From positions 806,001 through 870,000 of the forward strand of contig NZ_NGJZ01000001.1 in the NCBI RefSeq assembly GCF_003987595.1: a stretch of 64,000 bases of DNA. The letters run 5' to 3'. The notes under the pieces were generated by a model. That model did no database searches, was not told the origin of the DNA, and saw only the letters and a program-made list of their open reading frames with translations. Positions 19,004-28,017 of the stretch are shown here, one piece after another (positions within the stretch are counted from its first letter, which is position 1; the number at the start of each line of letters is the position of its first letter). The position numbers were made by a program, and so were the translations under genes. The stretch comes from Vagococcus entomophilus. Its GTDB lineage: Bacteria; Bacillota; Bacilli; Lactobacillales; Vagococcaceae.

Positions 19004-19684
19004 CTATAAATTTTCGTCTATTACAGGTCCACTTGCTAACTCTGCATAGATAAAAAGTCTTTTTTCTGTAAACCCTAACATATCAACTGGATAACACGTA
19101 TATAAAACGAGCAATCTTGAATTTCGGCTTTCAAGAACCCTAAGAACCTCTTGACTGTTATAATTGTCGATAACTGCCTTAGTAACTTTATAGGTATAAG
19201 TGGCATAATTTGTTTGTATTTCAATCAAATCATTCTCTTTTACCAAAGAAAGATTTCCAAAAGAACTTGAATTGTGTCCGCCGATAAGAGTAGTGCCTTT
19301 TTCACCCGGAAAAACGCTGCCTAAATATTGTCCTGCACCATTCCTTAAATCTTGATCGCTATCACCAAAAATTAAGGGCTCAAAAATAGCATACTGCTTG
19401 ATAACAACATGACCGTACTGCGTTCCTGACCTTGGATAGTGGATTTGACTTGAAGGGATTTTATTTTCTTCATCCGCTTTGATTGTCTTTACTGGTGCTT
19501 TTTTTGTTGAGGCTAATCCACTAAAATCAGGTGCTTCACTTAACAAAACTAACTGGATAGATGAACGAGCAAATTGGATGGCTGGTGCAGCTAGTACCCA
19601 AACCATACCCGAACCCACTACTAGAAAAAAAACAGGCATATAAAAATACGCCCATTTTCTTTTGTTAATCCTACTTTTTAACAT
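19004..19684 (-). CDS. Sortase (class D-like)
   Basis: This 226-residue membrane-anchored transpeptidase has one N-terminal membrane segment (about 13-34). The catalytic elements are visible: TLIGGHN with the histidine (about residue 138), LYTCYP with the cysteine (about 196), and TEKRLFIYA with the arginine (about 210). The YPVDMLG stretch after the catalytic cysteine resembles class D enzymes more than housekeeping SrtA. It starts 1 base after a secreted protein with a sorting-signal-like tail, its probable substrate. Confidence 0.88.
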   Translation of the reverse strand: MLKSRINKRKWAYFYMPVFFLVVGSGMVWVLAAPAIQFARSSIQLVLLSEAPDFSGLASTKKAPVKTIKADEENKIPSSQIHYPRSGTQYGHVVIKQYAIFEPLIFGDSDQDLRNGAGQYLGSVFPGEKGTTLIGGHNSSSFGNLSLVKENDLIEIQTNYATYTYKVTKAVIDNYNSQEVLRVLESRNSRLLVLYTCYPVDMLGFTEKRLFIYAELASGPVIDENL

Positions 19685-19685
19685 G

Positions 19686-20252
19686 TTAAGCCAACTTTAC
19701 AGTTGCTTTACGATTCAATACAGCGAGTACAAACGCTGATGACATCAATAAGGTAAATAAAATGATGCTTGAAGCGAAGGTCATACCTGTTTTTTTGATA
19801 ACAGAGCCTTTTGCAGATGCAACGGTATTTCCTTTTGAATCTGTCATCGAAACTGTTTTTCCATTAGTGGAAGCATTTAAACCAACTGCATTTGCTGCTG
19901 TTGCGTAGTATTCCATTACTTTAGCTAAAACATCACTTGGCAACTTATTTTTCAACTCAGAACCAGATTTTGCATCAATGTTTTGAGCTTCAATAAGAGT
20001 GCGTGCTAGGCGAATGTTCTGAACTGCAATCGCTGCATTCTCTGATGACACATCGTTTGCTTTTAAATGATTGGTTGCAGCTGAAATATCGCTCACAGCT
20101 AAATGAAATGTCTTACCTTTAACACTTACTCCCGCATTCAACTCATTTAAAATCTCTTGTTCCGCTGATGTAATAGCTCCTGCTGCCGACGCTTGTGTAG
20201 CAAATAAAACTGACACAGCTAACATCACTAATGCGCTAATAATTTTTCTCAT
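19686..20252 (-). CDS. Secreted protein with non-canonical sorting signal
   Basis: This 188-residue protein has a clear signal peptide (about 1-23, ending ATQASAAGA). A mostly helical, Ala/Asn-rich body of about 125 residues follows. The C-terminus reads IKKTG, a hydrophobic segment of about 21 residues, then NRKATVK: the layout of an LPXTG sorting signal, but with IKKTG in place of LPXTG. It is the first gene of the unit and lies next to the sortase, so it is the likely dedicated substrate. Its function is unknown. Confidence 0.78.
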   Translation of the reverse strand: MRKIISALVMLAVSVLFATQASAAGAITSAEQEILNELNAGVSVKGKTFHLAVSDISAATNHLKANDVSSENAAIAVQNIRLARTLIEAQNIDAKSGSELKNKLPSDVLAKVMEYYATAANAVGLNASTNGKTVSMTDSKGNTVASAKGSVIKKTGMTFASSIILFTLLMSSAFVLAVLNRKATVKLA

Positions 20253-20315
20253 TCGAAAACCTCCTTTTATTTTATAACTTTCATAATAAAATCGATTTAT
20301 GAAAGTTACTCGTTT

Positions 20316-20344
20316 ATCATACTATTTTTATAAATAATTTTCAA
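20316..20344 (-). promoter_or_regulatory. Promoter of the sortase cluster
   Basis: On the minus strand TTGAAA (20339-20344) and TATGAT (20316-20321) are 17 bases apart, about 60 bases before the substrate gene. Confidence 0.75.
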
Positions 20345-20370
20345 GTAACTCCCTTTATTTTTATCAAATA

Positions 20371-20405
20371 AAAAAAGAAAAGCTAAAAACAAGCTTTTCT
20401 TTAAA
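20371..20405 (-). terminator. Terminator of the histidine kinase gene
   Basis: The stem AAAGAAAAGCT and its complement, with a short loop, is followed on the minus strand by a run of T. It lies just after the kinase stop and before the sortase promoter. Confidence 0.85.
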
Positions 20406-20423
20406 GACTATTCTTAAAAAACT

Positions 20424-21917
20424 CTAGTTGGTTGAAACAATGGGAAACATAACATAAAATATCGTTCCTTTTCCCAGAACACTGTCTGCAGAAATCTTTC
20501 CACCGTAATTCTCTGCTAATTGTTGCGCAATCGAAAGACCTAGCCCGTTGCCACCTTTAAACCTGCTTCTCGCTTTATCTACACGATAAAAGCGATTAAA
20601 GATTTTTTCTAAATCATCTTCTGAAATGCCTTCACCAAAATCTTGGATTGCAATTTCTAGTTGATTATTGGAGGAAGAAAGGGTCAAATGAATTTCTTTT
20701 CTATTCATTGAATATTTGACAGCATTGTCCAGTAAAATAATGAGCATTTGTTCAAAATGATTGCGGAACATTTTGATTTTAAGATTTTTTGGCAAATCAT
20801 TATCCATAATAAATGAGAAATCTGGATAAAGTAATTTAAAATTACTAAAAGTTTGAACAGTTACTTCTTCTACATCTGTTAATTCGTTAATCTGAGTGAG
20901 CGATACTTGCTCTACTCGTGACAAGTCTAACATTTCTTGAACTAGTGTTTTCATTCTGGAAATTTCTTGTAAAGAAGCTGCTAAGGATTCTTCAAGCACT
21001 GACGGATCATCTTTGCCCCACCGATTTAACAATTTCAAATGTCCTTCAATAATTGCAACCGGAGTGCGCAATTCATGTGATACGTCCTCAACAAATTGTT
21101 GCTGTGAATCAATAAATTTTTGCATCCTATCCAACATATTATTGAAAGCGTCGGCTAAGTAAGTAAGTTCATCTTTGGCTTTTAAATTAGGAATACGAAT
21201 ATCCAATTGTGGTTCTGCTTTAATGGCATTAACTGTGTCAGCCATTTTCCTAACTGGTCTAAGAAAATAAGCTGCTAATGCATAGCCTAACAATACGCTT
21301 AGGACAATGCCCGCAAGTTCTAAAATAATGAGTGTCAAAATGAGTTTTTGTCTAATTTCATAAAAAGATGTTAACTCATAAAAGATCTGAACATAGCCGA
21401 TTAGACGATTCGTTTTTTGTGAAATAACTGGATTAACCACTAAATAGCCCGAGATATTGTCCAATGTTTTAATACTTACTTGTTTCTTCAGCGTTGGTGT
21501 AAACGGAATGATTTTTTTATTTGTTTGAAAAATCACTTTATTACTTGGGTTAAAAATATAGACACTCAAACTAGGTTGGGACAGTTCAGAGATCAGCGGG
21601 TTTAAATGCATCATCGAACTTTCTAGGGTATCTGAGTTATTTTTGTTGCTTGATGCTGCTTTTAATGCTTGCGTTGAGTTTTGAATGGTCAACTCTTGAT
21701 CTTGCATGCTAAGTTTTTGTGTCACTTCATTCAATGTTTTTTCTAAGTTATCTCGCTCAGATCTTACGAGCATGTTCGTGCTTATTTTGTATGTAACAAG
21801 AGAAAAAATTGTGAATAAAATGAAGATAAAAATAGCTGTTACCGCCGTCCATTTTACAGTAATTGATAGGTATCTCTTAGGTCTATTTTTTAGCCCCTCA
21901 AAATATTTTTTTATCAA
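20424..21917 (-). CDS. Sensor histidine kinase (ArlS/LisK type)
   Basis: This 497-residue membrane kinase has two membrane segments (about 22-44 and 192-217) around an extracytoplasmic sensor of about 150 residues, then a HAMP region, the phospho-acceptor motif VSHELRTPV with His281, and the ATPase boxes [22 protein letters not shown] and [10 protein letters not shown]. The arrangement fits the ArlS/LisK/EtaS group, which controls envelope stress and virulence traits in relatives. Its start overlaps the response regulator stop by 4 bases. Confidence 0.88.
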   Translation of the reverse strand: MIKKYFEGLKNRPKRYLSITVKWTAVTAIFIFILFTIFSLVTYKISTNMLVRSERDNLEKTLNEVTQKLSMQDQELTIQNSTQALKAASSNKNNSDTLESSMMHLNPLISELSQPSLSVYIFNPSNKVIFQTNKKIIPFTPTLKKQVSIKTLDNISGYLVVNPVISQKTNRLIGYVQIFYELTSFYEIRQKLILTLIILELAGIVLSVLLGYALAAYFLRPVRKMADTVNAIKAEPQLDIRIPNLKAKDELTYLADAFNNMLDRMQKFIDSQQQFVEDVSHELRTPVAIIEGHLKLLNRWGKDDPSVLEESLAASLQEISRMKTLVQEMLDLSRVEQVSLTQINELTDVEEVTVQTFSNFKLLYPDFSFIMDNDLPKNLKIKMFRNHFEQMLIILLDNAVKYSMNRKEIHLTLSSSNNQLEIAIQDFGEGISEDDLEKIFNRFYRVDKARSRFKGGNGLGLSIAQQLAENYGGKISADSVLGKGTIFYVMFPIVSTN

Positions 21918-22600
21918 GAGCGCATCACATATCCTGTTCCACGAACGGTTTGAATATAACTTTCTTCACCTGGAACATCAATCTTATTTCTTAAATATCG
22001 AATGTATACATCTACCACATTCGTTTCTACTTCTGTTTCGTAACCCCATACTTTATTAAGTAAAACATCTCTAGCAAGTACAACGTTTACATTCTCCATG
22101 AGCGTTAATAATAATTCGTACTCACGCTTTGTCAGTTCGATGACTTCACTATCTCGTCTAACCACTCGATTTTCTTTTTCGATTGTTAGATTGCGGTAAC
22201 TGATCATTGTTTGTTTGGTAATGTTTTTATCTCCTTCAATATCAATACGGCGCAGTAATGCACGTAATCTTGCAAGTAATTCTTCAATTGCAAAAGGTTT
22301 GATGATGTAATCATCTGCCCCATGATCAAGTCCAGATACTCGATCAATCACAGAATCTCTTGCTGTCATCATAATAATAGGTGTGTTCTTCATTTGACGG
22401 ATGCGACGGCAGACTTCTAGTCCATTTAATTCCGGCAACATCAAGTCAAGCAGTATTGCATCCCACTCTTCATTTAGAGCGGCCTCTAAGCCTGTTCGTC
22501 CATTGTGATGAACAGCTGTGAAATACCCCTCATGCTTTAATTCTAACTCGACAAAACGAGCCAGATTCTTCTCATCTTCAATAATTAATATATTACTCAT
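21914..22600 (-). CDS. OmpR/PhoB family response regulator (ArlR/LisR type)
   Basis: This 228-residue regulator has a receiver domain with the phospho-acceptor Asp52 (in [11 protein letters not shown]) and the conserved Thr/Lys positions MMTAR and IIKPF. A winged-helix DNA-binding domain follows, ending [12 protein letters not shown] and TVRGTGYVM. It forms an operon with the kinase behind it. It is closest by eye to ArlR, LisR and EtaR of Gram-positive cocci and Listeria. Confidence 0.9.
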   Translation of the reverse strand: MSNILIIEDEKNLARFVELELKHEGYFTAVHHNGRTGLEAALNEEWDAILLDLMLPELNGLEVCRRIRQMKNTPIIMMTARDSVIDRVSGLDHGADDYIIKPFAIEELLARLRALLRRIDIEGDKNITKQTMISYRNLTIEKENRVVRRDSEVIELTKREYELLLTLMENVNVVLARDVLLNKVWGYETEVETNVVDVYIRYLRNKIDVPGEESYIQTVRGTGYVMRS

Positions 22601-22814
22601 AAATAGGTATCCTTTCGTATCAAAAAACTATATTATCTGTCCTTCCCAATTATACAAATAATATCATAAAAAATCTATGATAAGAAGTAAATTTTAAGAA
22701 ATAAAGCTTTATTTTAATTTAAAAATCAGCCTTTTGTTCCAAAAACAGAAATGAATAAATATAAAAAAATACACCCGTTATTTCAATAAACGTTCGATCA
22801 CAAGGAGCATTTCA

Positions 22815-22991
22815 CTACCAATTTTTAGGACTCCACAAACGTCCGTCTATTTCGCCTTCTGCTTGTTCAATTCGTATAGACTGTTCGTCCATCATCCGCT
22901 TTAGCTCATGAAAGAAGGCTTTATCTTCGTAGTTTTCACTAATTTGTTCTAATTTTTTAATTTTCTTGGCAAGTTCTTCCCTATTTTTCAT
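22815..22991 (-). CDS. Small charged protein, unknown
   Basis: Reverse-strand translation gives 58 residues opening MKNREELAKKIKKLEQ and ending RLWSPKNW. It is strongly charged and helical, probably a short coiled coil. The ATG lies 6 bases after the stop of the upstream oxidoreductase gene, so coupled translation is likely; the region GAGGAGATGAAG spans that stop. I do not recognise a family. The codon pattern and coupling make a real gene more likely than chance. Confidence 0.6.
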   Translation of the reverse strand: MKNREELAKKIKKLEQISENYEDKAFFHELKRMMDEQSIRIEQAEGEIDGRLWSPKNW

Positions 22992-22997
22992 CGTTTT

Positions 22998-23666
22998 TTA
23001 CTTCATCTCCTCTAATGTCCAGACTAACTCTTCTAATGTTTCTTGATTATGAGTAAAGCTACGACTAATTTCTTCTAGAAGCACCAGATGCTCTGGCTGG
23101 CTTGCTTTTTCCTTTACTTCATTTAGTCTATCTAAAAACCAAGCTTCTTTTTTTGCAAAGGTTTCAGGAAAATCTATTGATACGTATTGTCTATAGTCAA
23201 TTAATAATTTTTTATATGCCTCCTCAGTCATATAACTAAATTTACTAATAGTAAATACCGGTAAAAAAATCATTTGAAAATGTCGCGCTATGGCTTGAAA
23301 AGGGCGCAGTAACTCAGATAACGTAAATTGCTCACTTCCACCTGCTTGATACGCCTTTTCTTTTACTCCTATCGTTACAACAAGTCCAAACTCTTTTCCT
23401 CTTAAGGATAATTTTTCGCTCAAGACCACATCCATCCACTGTTTAAGCATGGCTGGTGCACTGTACCAATAAAGCGGGAATTGTAAAATAATGCGGTCAT
23501 GTTGTACAAGTAAATTTCTTTCCTTCACACTGTCAATTGTGGTATAAGTATAATTATTTTCTAAATGATGCCACGTTACCTCTTCTAATGCTGCACTTTT
23601 TTTTAAAAAGCTTTGTGTGGTCGAATCCTGTACATTTGGATGAGAAACAATAATTAACGTTTTCAT
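22998..23666 (-). CDS. NAD(P)H oxidoreductase, flavodoxin-like fold
   Basis: This roughly 222-residue protein belongs to the NAD(P)H dehydrogenase (quinone)/KefF-type flavodoxin family. It shows the opening TLIIVSHPNVQDSTTQ, the FMN-proximal LQFPLYWYSAPAMLKQWMD near residue 83 and GVKEKAYQAGG. These enzymes reduce quinones and related electrophiles with FMN. I prefer the ATG at 23666, which has AAGGA 8 bases upstream, over one two codons earlier. Confidence 0.82.
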   Translation of the reverse strand: MKTLIIVSHPNVQDSTTQSFLKKSAALEEVTWHHLENNYTYTTIDSVKERNLLVQHDRIILQFPLYWYSAPAMLKQWMDVVLSEKLSLRGKEFGLVVTIGVKEKAYQAGGSEQFTLSELLRPFQAIARHFQMIFLPVFTISKFSYMTEEAYKKLLIDYRQYVSIDFPETFAKKEAWFLDRLNEVKEKASQPEHLVLLEEISRSFTHNQETLEELVWTLEEMK

Positions 23667-23804
23667 ATTCATATTCCTTTCTTTTTTCTTTGATGCATGA
23701 CAAAATTATACTATGGATAGAAACTGAAAGAAAGCTGGTAGCAGCAGGCGAGCAAGATCCGAGCCAAAAAAAGTTATTTTGTCTTTTACTTAAGCACAAT
23801 CTAA

Positions 23805-23847
23805 AAAAGACTAGAGCCTAACTCAAAAAATTAGGCCCTAGTCTTTT
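23805..23847. terminator. Bidirectional terminator between gnd and the oxidoreductase
   Basis: Arms AAAAGACTAGAGCCTAA and a near-perfect complement (one mismatch) enclose a 9-base A-rich loop; both strands run into T. It ends gnd transcription. A similar hairpin with the words AGAGCC and GGCTCT stands after argH. Confidence 0.85.
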
Positions 23848-23926
23848 ATTCCCCGAAGAAACATTCCGAGCAGAAGTGTTTCGAAGTTAACCCCTTCTGT
23901 CTTAGCCCCTTCTCACTAAAAAACTT

Positions 23927-25345
23927 TTAAATTTCGCTATACCAATTATAATGGAAGGTTCCTTTACGATCCTTACGTTCATACGTATGTGCTCCAAAAT
24001 AATCGCGTTGTGCTTGAATCATGTTTGCAGGAAGGTTTTCGCTACGATAAGAATCAAAATAGGCAATAGCAGAAGAAAAAGTTGGTACTGGAATTCCCGC
24101 TTGAACTGCTGTTGCTACAACATCACGAACAGATTTTTGGTAGCGTTTAGTAATGTCAATAAAGTACTCATCTAACAATAGGTTTTTCAAATCTGGATTG
24201 CGGTCATAAGCATCTGTAATTTTTTGTAAAAACTGTGCTCTAATGATACAGCCTGCTCTGAAAATTTTGGCAATTTCTCCATAATTCAAGTCCCAACGAT
24301 ATTCTTCGCTTGCAGTACGCATTTGCGCAAATCCTTGTGCGTAGCTCATAATTTTACTAAAGTAGAGCGCTTCTCTGATTTTTTCGATAAATTCTTTTTT
24401 ATCACCTTCAAAAGAATAAGCGTCCGGCATAGGTAATACTTTGCTTGCAGCTACACGTTCGTCTTTTAAAGCTGAAATATATCGAGCAAATACCGACTCC
24501 GTAATAAGCGGTAATGGAACACCCAAGTCAAGCGCACTTTGACTGGTCCATTTCCCTGTCCCTTTGTTTCCAGCTGCATCCATGATTACGTCCACAATCG
24601 GTTTACCAGTCAGTTCATCTTTTCTAGTCAAGATATCTGCCGTAATCTCTACTAAATAGCTATCTAGCTCTCCATTGTTCCACTCCTTGAAGATTTCTGC
24701 TGTTTCATCCACACTTAGACCAAGTACTCTACTAAGCAAATCGTAGGCTTCAGCAATCAATTGCATATCACCGTATTCAATTCCATTGTGGACCATTTTT
24801 ACATAATGTCCCGCACCATTTTCACCAATATAGGTCACACATGGTTCACCGTCTTCAGCTTTGGCTGCAATCTCTTTTAAAATTGGTGCGACTAAATCAT
24901 AAGCTTTTTTTTGTCCACCAGGCATGATAGCTGGACCATTTAAAGCTCCTTCTTCTCCACCTGAAACACCGGTACCAATAAAGTTAATTCCAGAATTTGC
25001 TAATTCTTGGTTTCTTCGAATAGTGTCTTTGAAAAACGTATTTCCTCCATCAATCAAGATGTCATCAATATCTAAATGTGGTAATAGACCTTGAATTGTT
25101 TTATCTGTGGCTTCCCCTGCTTTCACCATCATCAAGATACGACGAGGTTTTTCAAGTGATTCGACAAATTCTTCAATCGTATATGTTGGAACAAGATTCT
25201 TATCTGGATGTTCCGCAACTACTTCTTCTGTTTTCGCTCCTGTACGGTTAAAAATAGAAACAGTATATCCACGACTTTCAATATTCAAAGCCAGATTTTT
25301 TCCCATAACAGCCATTCCTACGACACCGATTTGTTGTTTTGACAT
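23927..25345 (-). CDS. gnd: 6-phosphogluconate dehydrogenase, decarboxylating
   Basis: This 472-residue enzyme of the oxidative pentose phosphate pathway makes ribulose 5-phosphate, CO2 and NADPH. It shows the N-terminal Rossmann motif [23 protein letters not shown], the signature [24 protein letters not shown] and the C-terminal [14 protein letters not shown] start at the ATG at 25345 because a GGAGG site precedes it; the open frame extends 9 codons further. It appears to be transcribed alone. Confidence 0.96.
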   Translation of the reverse strand: MSKQQIGVVGMAVMGKNLALNIESRGYTVSIFNRTGAKTEEVVAEHPDKNLVPTYTIEEFVESLEKPRRILMMVKAGEATDKTIQGLLPHLDIDDILIDGGNTFFKDTIRRNQELANSGINFIGTGVSGGEEGALNGPAIMPGGQKKAYDLVAPILKEIAAKAEDGEPCVTYIGENGAGHYVKMVHNGIEYGDMQLIAEAYDLLSRVLGLSVDETAEIFKEWNNGELDSYLVEITADILTRKDELTGKPIVDVIMDAAGNKGTGKWTSQSALDLGVPLPLITESVFARYISALKDERVAASKVLPMPDAYSFEGDKKEFIEKIREALYFSKIMSYAQGFAQMRTASEEYRWDLNYGEIAKIFRAGCIIRAQFLQKITDAYDRNPDLKNLLLDEYFIDITKRYQKSVRDVVATAVQAGIPVPTFSSAIAYFDSYRSENLPANMIQAQRDYFGAHTYERKDRKGTFHYNWYSEI

Positions 25346-26008
25346 TAAATTTCCTCCCACCAATAGTTTCACTGACGTTTATTTACACTTTTTTAAAAAG
25401 GCTTACCCTCTTTAAACCCTCTCAATTATAGCTTATTTCCAATAAAATTTAAACTACCTTCTTTTATCTCTTAAATTTTTGCAAGCTCAAGTTCTATTTA
25501 AGGTCTTCTAAATATACTAAAAATACAAGTAACTCTTGCTGATTATTACAACTGATTTTTATGGATCAAAAATTATGATTCGTTTTTATTCAAAAGAGTT
25601 CTCTGCAAAATGAGGGGAAATTTTATTTTTTTCTTTCTTTTCAAATCGTAAACTTTCTTTTATCTTACATTACTCGATACAAAAAAGATGCACACAATGT
25701 TTATGCTTACCATACTGCAAGAGCTAAATAACATGGATCCAGACTCGTTTTTTATCTCTTTAAGGCTCTATTTAAGTTCATCCATCTAAACTAAAACCGC
25801 AATTGAATCTTGGTGATTGCGTAAGGAAATTTCCTTAAACAAAGCCCACTATTTACTTTGGCTGATGATCTTTCCTTGCGAAATGGGTTCGAATCCCGTC
25901 TTTTGCATTCTTTTTCTAAAAAAATGGAAGTTAACCTTATTTTTACAAAAAATGACACAAAAAAGATGCAATTCGCTTCTATACTTAGGATTATAGGAGG
26001 TGAACAGC
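25346..26008. other. Long AT-rich intergenic region between gnd and a 40-residue ORF
   Basis: This 663-base stretch has no convincing gene on either strand. By eye it contains two diverged copies of a block about 270 bases apart: TTATCTCTT, then TCTATTTAAG, then ACTAAAA near 25470-25520 and again near 25755-25797, each with AAAAAAGATGCA at its far end (25680 and 25959). It also holds a tRNA-like 3' end and a perfect 16-base palindrome (25822-25837). The gnd promoter should lie near its left end. Confidence 0.6.
25819..25907 (+). pseudogene. tRNA-like remnant (T-arm and acceptor)
   Basis: A canonical T-arm is present: stem ATGGG/CCCGT around the loop TTCGAAT at 25883-25899. The 3' strand CTTTTGC at 25900-25906 pairs with GCGTAAG at 25819-25825 except at one position (plus one G-T pair), giving an 89-base span typical of a class II tRNA. 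No normal D-arm or 7-base anticodon loop can be drawn in between. I read it as a decayed tRNA or a copied tRNA 3' end, not a working gene. Confidence 0.5.
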
Positions 26009-26131
26009 ATGATTAAAATTTCGCTCAATTTAAAAACACAACAATTTATGGCACGAGATATAGCCCATCCAAAAAAAGTTGGCTACGGCATCACCATCGA
26101 ACGTGCTAAAACAAACTTACAAAAGTTATGA
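26009..26131 (+). CDS. Putative 40-residue protein
   Basis: The ORF encodes a basic 40-residue peptide opening MIKISLNLKT and ending TNLQKL, with no membrane segment or signal peptide. It is not recognised. Support for expression is a perfect AGGAGGTGA ribosome binding site 6 bases before the ATG, a TATACT box about 30 bases upstream, and a hairpin followed by nine T after the stop. It lies opposite in direction to rpmF. Confidence 0.6.
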   Translation: MIKISLNLKTQQFMARDIAHPKKVGYGITIERAKTNLQKL

Positions 26132-26145
26132 CGACCCAAACATGC

Positions 26146-26174
26146 AGTTCAGTGATGCTGAATCGCTTTTTTTT
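26146..26174 (+). terminator. Possible terminator of the 40-residue ORF
   Basis: A short hairpin TTCAG-TGATG-CTGAA is followed after a few bases by a run of nine T on the plus strand, 16 bases after the ORF stop. The stem is weak, so confidence is limited. Confidence 0.55.
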
Positions 26175-26232
26175 TACTCAAAATTAGATATGATTACTTC
26201 ATTTTTGATACAGGGCATCATTAATAAGCAGT

Positions 26233-26273
26233 AAAAAAAACTTCCAGACTCCATGGTTAGTCTGAAAGTTTCA
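26233..26273. terminator. Terminator of the yceD-rpmF operon
   Basis: Arms AAACTTCCAGACT and its near complement enclose CCATGGTT; the minus strand runs into eight T after the stem. It follows the rpmF stop by 17 bases and could also act on the plus strand. Confidence 0.88.
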
Positions 26274-26289
26274 AAACATATCAAATGTC

Positions 26290-26469
26290 TTATGCTTCTT
26301 TAGTCATAACGTCTTTTCCATCGTAATGTCCACAAGATGGGCACACGTGGTGACTTTTTTTCACTTCGCCACAGTTAGAACAAGCGTTCAAACCAGGTAA
26401 AGATAATTTGTAATGCGTACGACGTTTTGCTTTTTTAGCTTTAGAAGTTCTTCTAGCAGGTACTGCCAT
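26290..26469 (-). CDS. rpmF: 50S ribosomal protein L32
   Basis: Reverse-strand translation gives the 59-residue L32 with the opening [19 protein letters not shown] and a zinc ribbon formed by [18 protein letters not shown]. The start at 26469 is preceded by an AGGAGG site. It follows yceD after 75 bases, the usual yceD-rpmF pairing. The zinc-binding (C+) form of L32 is present. Confidence 0.97.
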   Translation of the reverse strand: MAVPARRTSKAKKAKRRTHYKLSLPGLNACSNCGEVKKSHHVCPSCGHYDGKDVMTKEA

Positions 26470-26544
26470 TGGTATTACACCTCCTTAAATAATGGGTGCA
26501 AGTGACAAACATCTTCACTCACACAATCTATTCCAATCTTACAA

Positions 26545-27105
26545 TTACTTATCTTCACCGTTTTCTTGAAAGAGCTCAGATAATTTTGCAAGACGAGGAT
26601 CAATAGTATTTTTTTCTTGCTGTTGCTTTCTTTCCTCAAATGAATCCTCAGAAATGATTTCCCAGTCTTTACCTTTTGGGAGTTCAGTTTCCTCTTTTTC
26701 TTCTTCAGTCAAAACTTGCAGCGGAATTGATAATAAAAGATGGTCTTCAACTGCACGAGCCAAATCAATCTGATCACTATCCAAAATCAAGATGTCCTCA
26801 TCTGAAATATGCTCAGGCTTTGTACTTAGTTGCTCACTTGTCATGTAGATCTCATCAATCGTCAAATCAACTGGAATCTCTACTGGCAAAAGCGAGCGAG
26901 AAGAAGGTAACGTCATTTTACCTTGTACTGTTACATGTACAAAATAATCAGCTGTATTCACTTCTAAAAAGCCTTTAACTTCAAGTGGTTCAATCGCAAG
27001 AATATCTGGCTCTCTTTGTTTAATAGAGTCAGCTAGATCGAACAATTCATCAAGAACAATTTGTGTCTCTTTGTGTTTTTTTAATTCTTGTAAGGACCAT
27101 TTCAT
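26545..27105 (-). CDS. YceD family protein (DUF177)
   Basis: This acidic 186-residue protein belongs to the DUF177/YceD family, which is nearly always encoded upstream of rpmF and is linked to 23S rRNA processing or ribosome biogenesis. Family features are the acidic C-terminal part (TIDPRLAKLSELF) and the LPVEIPVDLTIDEIY stretch. The ATG at 27105 (MKWSLQELKK) is the family-typical start; the open frame continues upstream without support. Confidence 0.88.
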   Translation of the reverse strand: MKWSLQELKKHKETQIVLDELFDLADSIKQREPDILAIEPLEVKGFLEVNTADYFVHVTVQGKMTLPSSRSLLPVEIPVDLTIDEIYMTSEQLSTKPEHISDEDILILDSDQIDLARAVEDHLLLSIPLQVLTEEEKEETELPKGKDWEIISEDSFEERKQQQEKNTIDPRLAKLSELFQENGEDK

Positions 27106-27238
27106 TTCTATCACTCCTAAGCAACAAAGGTAATTATACAAGGCATAGCTCTCTTTGTCAATGTATTTTTCTTGACAGTAATCCAACGATAAAATTGTTT
27201 TTTCAATGAGCATTTTCTAGCTGAAATTGAATTTTATG

Positions 27239-28015
27239 CTAAGACCCTGTTGATTGATAGTGGCGCAGTCCTAATTTCCAAACGCCATAACATGGAAGGA
27301 AAAAGAGCATAGCGAGAATGGGCAAAAAAAGAGTGCTACTATTTGAGCTTCGATCAATTAAATATAAAAAAGGATAATATTGGACAAGTGCATAGGGAAT
27401 CAAATAGGTTGTTATTTTTAGTATTTTTTTCCCATAAACTTCAATTGGATAACGTCCAAATTCCCGCGCACCGTCAGTAAAAATATTCATAAATTCTAGC
27501 CCTTCTAATGTAAAAAAGCAAAATGCTGCATACAGAATAAATAAACTAGCAAATAGTACGGTTCCTCCAGCAATCATCAAAATAAGCGTCACAATTTTAG
27601 TCATTGACCACTCTATATTTATTTGCCAAACTGCATAACTAAACATGCCCACGGATTGCACCATTCTGCCAATGCGTGTAAATTCGATTTTACTCCCTAA
27701 AACTTGTAAAATTGGACTTTTTGGACGAACTAATATACGATCAAACTCACCATTCCCAATAATTTGTGCAAAAGAATCGAATCCTCTAAAAAACATTTCA
27801 GCAAGAGAAAAAGACAAAAGAAAAAGACTAAAACAAAGCAAGCACTCTTTAAAGTTATACCCCTTTATTGTTGGAAAACGTAGCAACATAAAATAAACGC
27901 CTAAAAATAGATTGAAAGATACCAAAAATTGCCCGATTGTCGTTAATAAAAAAGATAATTTATAGGCTAAAACACTCTGAATTTGAACTAAAAAATAGCG
28001 ATAATATAAACGCAT
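27239..28015 (-). CDS. ABC-2 family exporter permease, subunit 2
   Basis: This roughly 258-residue integral membrane protein has six hydrophobic segments and the pattern EMFFRGFDSFAQIIGNGEFDRILVRP (quoted in part: FDRILVRPKSP), typical of the DUF990-type ABC-2 permeases. It pairs with the preceding permease and ATPase. I use the ATG at 28015, with GGAGG 6 bases upstream; an ATG at 28021 touches that site. Substrate unknown. Confidence 0.82.
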   Translation of the reverse strand: MRLYYRYFLVQIQSVLAYKLSFLLTTIGQFLVSFNLFLGVYFMLLRFPTIKGYNFKECLLCFSLFLLSFSLAEMFFRGFDSFAQIIGNGEFDRILVRPKSPILQVLGSKIEFTRIGRMVQSVGMFSYAVWQINIEWSMTKIVTLILMIAGGTVLFASLFILYAAFCFFTLEGLEFMNIFTDGAREFGRYPIEVYGKKILKITTYLIPYALVQYYPFLYLIDRSSNSSTLFLPILAMLFFLPCYGVWKLGLRHYQSTGS

Positions 28016-28017
28016 CT

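Noticed and set aside
23554-23799. 81-codon minus-strand ORF upstream of the oxidoreductase
   Set aside because: It overlaps the oxidoreductase start in another frame, has no ribosome binding site and shows no family features.
25438-25680. A conventional protein gene between gnd and rpmF
   Set aside because: All frames are broken by frequent stops and no start has a ribosome binding site before 26009.
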